Made by a program: the position numbers and the translations under genes. Below the pieces are notes generated by a model, which was given only the letters and a program-made list of their open reading frames with translations, had not been told where the DNA came from and ran no database searches. A stretch of 30,721 bases of DNA from the NCBI GenBank assembly GCA_050692915.1, contig JBOGVU010000022.1, positions 1 to 30,721 of the forward strand. Direction: 5' to 3'. Shown one piece after another: positions 25,386 to 30,721 of this stretch. Source of the stretch: CALAEC01 sp050692915 (GTDB lineage: Bacteria > Actinomycetota > UBA4738 > CALAEC01). Within the stretch, counting starts at the first letter, position 1. Every line of letters starts with the position of its first letter.

Positions 25386-25664
25386 AAGTTCCGACCTGCA
25401 CGAATGGCGCAACGACTTGGGCGCTGTCTCAACCAGGGACTCGGCGAAATTGCATTACGAGTAAAGATGCTCGTTACGCGCGACAGGACGGAAAGACCCC
25501 GGAACCTTTACTGCAGCTTGGTGTTGGGTTCTGGTACGCGTTGTGTAGGATAGGCGGGAGCCTTGGAAGCCCGGGCGCCAGCTCGGGTGGAGGCAACCTT
25601 GAAATACCGCTCTTCGTGTGCTGGGACTCTAACCCGGATCCGTTATCCGGATCGGGAACAGCGC

Positions 25665-25702
<38 letters not shown>

Positions 25703-25863
25703 GGTAACGGAGGTGCCCAAAGGTTCCCTCAGCCTGGTTGGCAATCAGGTGTCGAGTGCAAGGGCACAAGGGAGCTTGACTGCGAGACCGACGGGTCGAG
25801 CAGGCGCGAAAGCGGGGCCTAGTGATCCGACGGTGGCTGGTGGTAGCGCCGTCGCTCAACGGC

Positions 25864-25895
<32 letters not shown>

Positions 25896-25921
25896 GTCCC
25901 AAGAGTCCATATCGACGGACC

Positions 25922-26000
<79 letters not shown>

Positions 26001-26026
26001 CGGTACGCGAGCTGGGTTTAGAACGT

Positions 26027-26750
26027 CAATCCTGGCGTCCCCACGGAGCAATCCGTGGGTGCCCTCCGGCTCATATCGGTGGAACCCTGATGTCAGCACC
26101 GAACGCTACAGTCAGGGCAATACCGAGGGAAGGCCGGCACATGGAGGCAGTCGAAGCGTCCTACCTCGCGGGATTCCTGGACGGTGATGGAAGCATCCAC
26201 TTCCAGCTCGTCCGGCAGGACGGATATCGGTTCGGGTACTACATCCGAGCATCGTTGTCTCTCTCGCAGAGCACGTCGGATCGACAGGGGTTGGAATATC
26301 TCCAGCGCCTGATCGGGGCCGGCTACCTCCGTGACCGAGGGACCGGCATGAGCGATCTCGTTATCACGAGCCGACCCATCCTGAGGAGGGTTCTGACCGA
26401 GTTGGAGCCGTACGTGATCTTCAAGCGCAAACAAGTGTCTGGGGCGCTGGAGCTTCTGCGTCGGATCCGACCGAGGATGGAGCCGCTTGAATTCCTAGAG
26501 GTAGCACGCGAAGTCGACTGCTTCGCAGCCCTAAACCATTCGAAGACGAAGCGGATCTCCGCCGCGGATGTTGAGCAGCATCTGCGTGGTATGGGTGTGC
26601 TGTGCCCCCGTAACGACTCTCTCGGGCGCTCTCCGAGAGGATGGGGTCTCACCACCGAGACACGGTGAATCTATGAGCCCCATAACACGCCGGCCCCTGG
26701 AAACAGGGTGAAGGTATAGTCTGTGCCTGCAGTAATGCAGGATTCACATG
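26027..26750 (+). mobile_element. Group I intron in 23S after U2593 with I-CreI-like gene
   Basis: A 724-nt insert between AGAACGU (U2593 at 26026) and CGUGAGACAG (26751), ending in G (26750). P1: ACGU (26023-26026) pairs with GCGU (26035-26038), extended by CA/TG of the intron. P2: CCCACGGA-GCAA-TCCGTGGG (26040-26059), with a GNRA loop. The core signature GAAGGTATAGTCTG is at 26710-26723, after CCCTG-GAAA-CAGGG. The segments CATATCGGTGGAACCC and CCGAGGGAAGG match the L1951 intron, and comparison with it shows the endonuclease gene sits in the P6 region. L2593 is the same position that holds I-CreI and I-MsoI introns in algal plastid 23S rRNA. Confidence 0.93.
26141..26668 (+). CDS. I-CreI-family LAGLIDADG homing endonuclease
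   Basis: A 175-residue single-motif homing endonuclease, expected to act as a homodimer on the intronless 23S sequence. The LAGLIDADG helix is YLAGFLDGDGSI (residues 8-19) with catalytic D16. Comparison from memory with I-CreI aligns GAGYLRDRGTGMSD with its GVGYVRDRGSVSD, Q43 with Q47, K95 (FKRKQ) with K98, and LEFLEVAREVDCFAALNHSKTKR with the like stretch in its last helix. The invariant active-site residues therefore look intact. ATG 26141 is chosen because the frame upstream is ribozyme core and exon, and because GAGGGAAGG, itself conserved core sequence, lies seven bases before it as a ribosome-binding site. The last 20 residues are translated from ribozyme core. Base use is less GC-rich than in the host genes. 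Confidence 0.92.
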   Translation: MEAVEASYLAGFLDGDGSIHFQLVRQDGYRFGYYIRASLSLSQSTSDRQGLEYLQRLIGAGYLRDRGTGMSDLVITSRPILRRVLTELEPYVIFKRKQVSGALELLRRIRPRMEPLEFLEVAREVDCFAALNHSKTKRISAADVEQHLRGMGVLCPRNDSLGRSPRGWGLTTETR

Positions 26751-27055
26751 CGTGAGACAGTTCGGTCCCTATCCGTCGCGCGCGCAGGAGACTTGAGGAG
26801 AGCTGTCCCCAGTACGAGAGGACCGGGACGGACGGACCTCTGGTGTGCCAGTTGTCGCGCCAGCGGCACGGCTGGTTGGCCACGTCCGGCAGGGATAAGC
26901 GCTGAAGGCATCTAAGTGCGAAGCTCGCTCCGAGATGAGGTCTCCCACCGGGGAACCGGGTAAGGCCCCTCGCAGACTACGAGGTTGATAGGCCGGAGGT
27001 GCACGCACGGCAACGTGTTCAGCCGACCGGTACTAATAGGCCGAGGACTTGGCTC

Positions 27056-27076
27056 GCTCGCGCTCGCTATGGAGTT
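27056..27076 (+). other. 3' strand of the 23S processing stem
   Basis: Twenty-one bases starting GCTCGCGCTCGCTATG are the reverse complement of 21861-21881 apart from one G.U pair. They follow the 23S 3' end at once, as expected for an RNase III processing stem. Confidence 0.8.
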
Positions 27077-27110
27077 CCGGGGTTCGCCCGGGGCTCGCAC
27101 CCTCGCAGGG

Positions 27111-27228
27111 TTTCGGTGGCTATGGCGGAGGGGAGACACCCGGTCCCATTCCGAACCCGGAAGTTAAGCCCTCCAGCGCCGATGGTACTGCCCTGGAGAC
27201 GGGGTGGGAGAGTAGGTCGCTGCCGAGA
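27111..27228 (+). rRNA. rrf: 5S ribosomal RNA
   Basis: About 118 nt. The termini TCGGTGGC and GCTGCCGA form the closing helix I. The interior holds the conserved CCCATTCCGAACCCGGAAGT and the 3' part GATGGTACTGCC and GGGAGAGTAGG. It lies about 55 bases after 23S in the standard 16S-23S-5S order. No intron is present. Confidence 0.95.
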
Positions 27229-27238
27229 CACCTTCGCT

Positions 27239-27260
27239 CGAGGCCCCTTCGGGGGCCTCG
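27239..27260 (+). terminator. rrn operon terminator hairpin
   Basis: CGAGGCCCC-TTCG-GGGGCCTCG: a perfect 9-bp stem with a UUCG loop ten bases after 5S. There is no T tract, as with the csp terminator, which suggests this organism relies on hairpins alone or on Rho. Confidence 0.75.
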
Positions 27261-27274
27261 ACGCGTTATCGGGG

Positions 27275-27280
27275 TAGGTT
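27275..27280 (+). promoter_or_regulatory. Candidate -10 box before the TPR gene
   Basis: TAGGTT lies seven bases before the ATG at 27288, between the rrn terminator and the gene. There is no Shine-Dalgarno. It matches the leaderless pattern of other genes here. Confidence 0.35.
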
Positions 27281-27287
27281 CTTACTC

Positions 27288-27989
27288 ATGGAACGCTCCC
27301 GGAAGGGGCGACCACCTCGCGGTGCCCGGAAGGATCGGCGCCCGCCGCCATCGCCCCCGCTGGCCCGCGAGGTGGTCGAGGACGTCCGGGCCGCTGCCGG
27401 CGGGAAGAGCAACCGGGCGGTGGCCCTGGTCGAGGAGGCCGTGGCCGCGCTGGACCGCGGCCGGCTCGGGGACGCCATCCGGGCCGCCCAGCAGGCCAAG
27501 GCCCTGGCCGCCCGGTCTGGTGCCGTTCGGGAGGTCTTGGGGATGGCCCTGTACCGAAAGGGGAGCTTCCGAGAGGCCCTCAGGGAGCTTCAGGCCTACC
27601 GGCGGCTCACCGGCCGTCCCGATCAGAACCACCTGATCGCCGACTCCCATCGGGCCCTTGGTGCCCCGGAGAAGGCCGTTCCGCTGGTCAGGGAGGCCCT
27701 CGATGCTCGGATCGGGGCCGAGGCCCGGGCGGAGGCCGCCGTCGTCGGTGGGTCCGCTCTGGCCGACCTGGGCCGCTACGAGGAGGCGCTGACCCTCCTG
27801 CGCCGGTTCGACCGGGCCGGGGATGCGTCTCGTCCCTACGACCTCCGCGTGTGGTACGTGACCGGGGACGTCCTGGAGCGAGCCGGACGCGTCAGGGAGG
27901 CCGCCCGGGCGTTCCAGCGGGTCGTGGATCACGACCCGGATGCCTTCGACGCGGCGGAGCGGCTGGCCGCGCTGGGGGGGGGACGGTAG
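27288..27989 (+). CDS. Tetratricopeptide-repeat protein
   Basis: A 233-residue soluble protein with no signal peptide. A short basic, proline-rich head (RSRKGRPPRGARKDRRPPPS) precedes a series of helix pairs typical of TPR repeats, for example AVALVEEAVAALDRGRLGDA, LGMALYRKGSFREALRELQA, AEAAVVGGSALADLGRYEEA and YVTGDVLERAGRVREAARAF. These give about five to six repeats and end in VVDHDPDAFDAAERLAAL. TPR arrays mediate protein-protein contacts; no enzymatic motif is present, and the partner cannot be read from the sequence. The gene stands alone between the rrn terminator and a convergent MBL-fold gene, whose stop is four bases away. Confidence 0.85.
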   Translation: MERSRKGRPPRGARKDRRPPPSPPLAREVVEDVRAAAGGKSNRAVALVEEAVAALDRGRLGDAIRAAQQAKALAARSGAVREVLGMALYRKGSFREALRELQAYRRLTGRPDQNHLIADSHRALGAPEKAVPLVREALDARIGAEARAEAAVVGGSALADLGRYEEALTLLRRFDRAGDASRPYDLRVWYVTGDVLERAGRVREAARAFQRVVDHDPDAFDAAERLAALGGGR

Positions 27990-27992
27990 CGA

Positions 27993-28940
27993 TCAGCGAC
28001 CGAGCTTGTCCCCCGCTTCGCGAAGCTTCATGAAGTACCGCATCAGCCCCGCCGCGTTCGTGCGGTAGGTCGTCAAGAGGTCGTACCGGTCGTCGATCGA
28101 ATCGGGGCGCTCCGCGTTCGCGTCCAGCTCGTCGACGGTCCGCTCCATCAGGATGCGGGCCACCTCGTCGAGGTCGTCGGTTCGGCGCATGGCGTCCTCG
28201 ACGATCGAAGCCCATCGCCTGGTTCGCTCGATCGCCAGGTCGCACAACGCCCGGACGTCCTCCCGCGGTCCGAAGTGGCTGAGCAACACCGCCGGGGGGT
28301 CCAGGCGCCGGGCCAGCTCGATGCTGGCCACGGCCGCCTCGACATCGAAGTCCGGTGGCGGTGTGGCCGGCCGAAGGACGTTCGCGTCGGGCAGGTAGAC
28401 CCCGAGCCCATCGCCGGAGAAGAGGCCCCCCGTCTGTTCGTCCACGATGAACTGATGGTGCATGGCGTGGCCGGGAGCATGAAGGATCCGAAGGCTGCGG
28501 TCGCCCAGGGAGATTCGGTCCTCGTGCTGGGTGGCATGGGCTCGATCCTCCGGGAGGGGACGCATCGGCCCGAACACCGATCGCATGTGGTCGGGTCCGA
28601 AGACCCGGGTGGCGCTGGCCTCCAGCCTGGTCGGGTCGACCAGGTGCCGGACGCCTCGCTCGTGGATCCACATGGTGGCCCGGGGGAACCGCTCCGCGTA
28701 GGCTCCGACCCCCCCGGCATGGTCGATGTGGATGTGGGTCACCACGATGTGCGACAGATCTTCGGGCCCCACGCCGAGGGGTTCCAGGGCTTCGGCCACC
28801 CGAGGGAGGCAGGTCGTCGGCCCGCTCTCGATCAGCGTGGGCTCCTGTGCCTCTACCAGGTATGCGGAGGTCACGCCGGTGCGGCCGCCCATCTCGGTGT
28901 CGATCAGGCGGATCCCCGGCAGGACCTCCGGATGCCCCAT
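27993..28940 (-). CDS. Metallo-beta-lactamase-fold hydrolase
   Basis: A 315-residue MBL-fold protein. The metal-binding signature HIHIDHAGG is at residues 69-77. Further ligands are H158 in LHAPGHAMHH and D177 in LFSGDGLGVYL, with a late histidine in VLLSHFGPRED, so the dinuclear site looks complete. The C-terminal third (about 230-315) is helical and shared with glyoxalase II-like or quinoprotein-type MBL hydrolases. The substrate is not evident; thioester or lactone hydrolysis is a guess. A TACACT box (28954-28949) lies eight bases before the ATG on the minus strand, again suggesting a leaderless mRNA. It is divergent from the SSB-like gene. Confidence 0.9.
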   Translation of the reverse strand: MGHPEVLPGIRLIDTEMGGRTGVTSAYLVEAQEPTLIESGPTTCLPRVAEALEPLGVGPEDLSHIVVTHIHIDHAGGVGAYAERFPRATMWIHERGVRHLVDPTRLEASATRVFGPDHMRSVFGPMRPLPEDRAHATQHEDRISLGDRSLRILHAPGHAMHHQFIVDEQTGGLFSGDGLGVYLPDANVLRPATPPPDFDVEAAVASIELARRLDPPAVLLSHFGPREDVRALCDLAIERTRRWASIVEDAMRRTDDLDEVARILMERTVDELDANAERPDSIDDRYDLLTTYRTNAAGLMRYFMKLREAGDKLGR

Positions 28941-28948
28941 GCGGCGGC

Positions 28949-28954
28949 AGTGTA
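28949..28954 (-). promoter_or_regulatory. Candidate -10 box before the MBL-fold gene
   Basis: TACACT on the minus strand, eight bases before the start codon at 28940. No Shine-Dalgarno and no clear -35. Confidence 0.4.
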
Positions 28955-29021
28955 TCGGGCCCGGTGGCCGGTCCGTGTCGGTGGGGCCTGCTACGGTCCA
29001 GGCCGTGGAAGGAGGTGGCGC

Positions 29022-29333
29022 ATGGTCACGGTCAACGTGGTCGTGTTGGCCGGTCGACTCTCGGCGGATCCCGAGTTCGCGGAGATGCCCTCCGGCGACA
29101 CCGTTGCCAGGCTCCGCCTCCAGGTTCCCGAGGCCGGGAAACGTGTCCTCCCCCTACCGGTCGCTGCCTGGGACAGACCCGCCCGCAAGGGCTGCGAGCG
29201 CCTCGCCAAGGGCGACGCGGTCATGGTCCGCGGGCACCTGGTCCGCAGGTTCTTCAAGGGGAACGGAGGCGGGAGGTCGATCACGGAGGTGATTGCCAGC
29301 GAGGTGAAGAAGCTGCCCGAAGACGAGACATAG
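29022..29333 (+). CDS. Short single-stranded DNA-binding (SSB-like) OB-fold protein
   Basis: A 103-residue OB-fold protein resembling bacterial SSB. It opens with TVNVVVLAGRLSADPEFAEM, has the strand TVARLRLQVPEAG, then LPVAAWDRPARKGCERLAKGD and AVMVRGHLVRRFF, the usual SSB order. It is shorter than housekeeping SSB (commonly above 150 residues) and lacks the glycine-rich linker and the acidic DDDIPF-type tip that recruits partners, though it ends in the acidic PEDET. It is therefore probably a secondary SSB paralogue rather than the replication SSB. GGAGG lies eight bases before the ATG, one of the few clear ribosome-binding sites in this region. Confidence 0.82.
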   Translation: MVTVNVVVLAGRLSADPEFAEMPSGDTVARLRLQVPEAGKRVLPLPVAAWDRPARKGCERLAKGDAVMVRGHLVRRFFKGNGGGRSITEVIASEVKKLPEDET

Positions 29334-29416
29334 GGGTGCCGCGGCCGCGACGCCTTGCGTGGCAGCCGGTAGCAGGGAACGGGGCGTCGGCCGTCGAATA
29401 GTTGGGTCGAGACCCG

Positions 29417-29995
29417 ATGAGAACGTCACCGAGCGCCTCGGCGACCGCGGGGCCGACCGGCCGGAACAGCGATCGACAGGTCCGGTTCGGCCGCATCCTG
29501 GGCCTGTTCTTCTGCGTGGCCGGGTTCACCACGATCGGGTTCGGGTGGAACGGTATGGCCAAGGTGGCCTGCCCCGACTGCCAGCTCCCGTACCTCCTGT
29601 CGGGGGGAGCGGCCGGGCTCGGCCTGATCCTGGTCGGCGGGGTGCTGTTGGTCATGGCCCAGATCCGCGACGAGCGGCTGAAGCTCGCCGACCAGCTCCG
29701 GGCCATCGGCACGACCATGAGCAGGGCTGTCTCCGCCCCCGCCCTGGCCGCGGCCCCGGACGCCAGGGTTCTGGCGGGGCGATCGACCTACCACCGGCCC
29801 GGGTGCAGGCTGATCGAGGGCAAGGCCGACCTCGACGAGCTGTCGGTGGACGTGGCGGCGTCGAGTGGGCTGACACCGTGCCGGGTGTGCGACCCGCCGC
29901 GGCCCCAGGCTGACGGCCCGCCGGTCGGCGTGGGGATCGAGGCGGCATCGGGCTCCCCGGACGGCCCCGGGCCGGGCGAGCCCGGACACTCCTAG
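29417..29995 (+). CDS. Small membrane protein with C-terminal zinc-site-like motif
   Basis: A protein of about 192 residues that I do not recognise as a named family. After a polar N terminus there are two transmembrane segments, ILGLFFCVAGFTTIGFGW and LSGGAAGLGLILVGGVLLVM, joined by a short loop containing CPDC. The soluble C-terminal half holds STYHRPGCRLIEGK and, 25 residues later, TPCRVCDPP. This His/Cys spacing resembles the metal-binding fold of Ada-type or similar short zinc modules, which often recognise nucleic acid or sense metal; that role is only inference. A proline- and glycine-rich tail follows. ATG 29417 is used; a TTG at 29402 would add five residues. Ten bases separate its stop from the convergent LivF gene. 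Confidence 0.7.
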   Translation: MRTSPSASATAGPTGRNSDRQVRFGRILGLFFCVAGFTTIGFGWNGMAKVACPDCQLPYLLSGGAAGLGLILVGGVLLVMAQIRDERLKLADQLRAIGTTMSRAVSAPALAAAPDARVLAGRSTYHRPGCRLIEGKADLDELSVDVAASSGLTPCRVCDPPRPQADGPPVGVGIEAASGSPDGPGPGEPGHS

Positions 29996-30005
29996 GCCGG
30001 CTCCC

Positions 30006-30721
30006 CTACGCCGGCGCCCCCAGGTAGGCGGCGCGCAGCTCCCCTCGCTCCAGGAGGGACCGCCCGGCTCCCTCGTACTCGATCCGGCCCTTCTGCATGA
30101 CGAACGTCCGAGACGCGACCTCGAGGACGCCGGCGTTCTGCTCCACCAGCAGCACGGTCACTCCCTCGTCGCTGATCCGGTGGATGGTCTCGAACACGGT
30201 GCCGGCCAGCTTCGGCGAGAGGCCCAGCGAGGCCTCGTCGATGAGAAGGAGCCGCGGGTCCGCCATCAGCCCCCTGGCGAGGGCCATCATCTGCTGCTCG
30301 CCGCCCGAGAGGGTGCCGGCGAGCTGACCCCGCCGCTCCCGCAGCACGGGGAACATCTCGAACACGCGGTCCAGGTTCCGGCGGGTCCGCCGCCCGTCTC
30401 GGCGGCGCACCCACGCCCCCAGCCGCAGGTTGTTCTGCACGGTGAGGTCGGGGAAGACGCGCCGCCCCTCGGGAACCAGGACGATCCCGCGGGCCACGAG
30501 CCGCCGGACGTCCTCGGACCCGAGCGGCTGCCCGTCGTAGACGACGTCGCCCGACCAGCGGGGGAGGAGGCCGGCCACCGTGAGGAGCGTGGTGGTCTTA
30601 CCGGCGCCGTTGAGCCCGAGGAGGACCGCCAGCTGTCCTTCCTCGATCGACAGGTTGACCCCGTGGAGCACGGGGACCTGCCCGTAGCCGGTGCGGACCC
30701 CGCTGAGCTCAAGCAGCGCCA
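30006..30721 (-). CDS. livF: ABC transporter ATP-binding protein, LivF type (start cut by window end)
   Basis: An ATPase of the branched-chain amino-acid (HAAT) transporter class, subtype LivF. Walker A is GLNGAGKTTT, the Q-loop region leads to VPEGRRVFPDLTVQNNLRLG (a LivF hallmark), the signature is LSGGEQQMMALARGL, Walker B is LLLIDEASLGLSP and the H-loop region reads LLVEQNAG. The frame continues through the window edge: reading from base 30719 gives ALLELSGVRTGYGQVPVLHG, and the last two bases could be the end of an ATG or GTG, so only one base may be missing. The rest of the system (livG, livM, livH and the binding protein) would lie beyond 30721. Substrates of this class include amino acids, urea and amides, so leucine is not assured. 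Confidence 0.93.
   Translation of the reverse strand, partial: ALLELSGVRTGYGQVPVLHGVNLSIEEGQLAVLLGLNGAGKTTTLLTVAGLLPRWSGDVVYDGQPLGSEDVRRLVARGIVLVPEGRRVFPDLTVQNNLRLGAWVRRRDGRRTRRNLDRVFEMFPVLRERRGQLAGTLSGGEQQMMALARGLMADPRLLLIDEASLGLSPKLAGTVFETIHRISDEGVTVLLVEQNAGVLEVASRTFVMQKGRIEYEGAGRSLLERGELRAAYLGAPA

Overview
The window is a high-GC bacterial chromosome segment, most likely from an uncultured, deep-branching Actinomycetota. Supporting this are the strong GC skew of the coding regions, frequent GTG starts, the actinobacterial style of the 16S and 23S rRNA, an rrn leader motif (CCTTGAGAACT) typical of that phylum, and actinobacterial-like IF3 and ribosomal proteins. The species cannot be named from sequence alone.

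Layout. (1) 1-3474: a translationally coupled riboflavin operon, ribD (3' part)-ribE-ribBA-ribH, followed by a small cupin gene. (2) 3444-4505, minus strand: a membrane HD-GYP phosphodiesterase. (3) 4745-4948: a cold-shock protein with a strong hairpin terminator. (4) 5005-7679: the infC-rpmI-rplT translation operon, ending in an unusual TrmH/SpoU RNA methyltransferase fused to a histidine-kinase-like module. (5) 7676-8143, minus strand: an SRPBCC protein. (6) 8153-15839: pheS-pheT, argF, panE, polX and mpg. (7) 15817-18078, minus strand: a class A penicillin-binding protein, divergent from tyrS (18135-19370). (8) 19457-27260: a complete rrn operon (16S-23S-5S) with promoters, processing stems and a terminator. 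(9) 27288-30721: a TPR protein, an MBL-fold hydrolase, a short SSB-like OB-fold protein, a small membrane/zinc protein and a LivF-type ABC ATPase cut by the window end.

The outstanding feature is the rrn operon. Its rRNA genes are far longer than normal because they are split by five group I introns. One lies in 16S after U788. Four lie in 23S after U1911, U1931, U1951 and U2593 (E. coli numbering, derived by counting conserved exon sequence). At every site the 5' exon ends in U, the intron ends in G, a P1 helix with the expected U.G wobble can be drawn, and the P7-type core motif (GAAGRYAYRGUCY-like) is present. Removing the introns restores normal rRNA lengths (about 1527 and about 3104 nt). 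Two introns carry single-motif LAGLIDADG homing endonuclease genes. The one at L2593 encodes a close relative in motif order of I-CreI, which in algal plastids sits at the same site. Three introns sit 20 nt apart, leaving two 20-nt micro-exons around helices 69-71. The introns fall into two sequence families, suggesting spread within this operon or repeated acquisition of related elements.

Other points of interest are an infC gene that seems to lack any standard start codon, a recurring TANNNT box 6-8 nt before start codons that suggests leaderless mRNAs, and the methyltransferase-kinase fusion.
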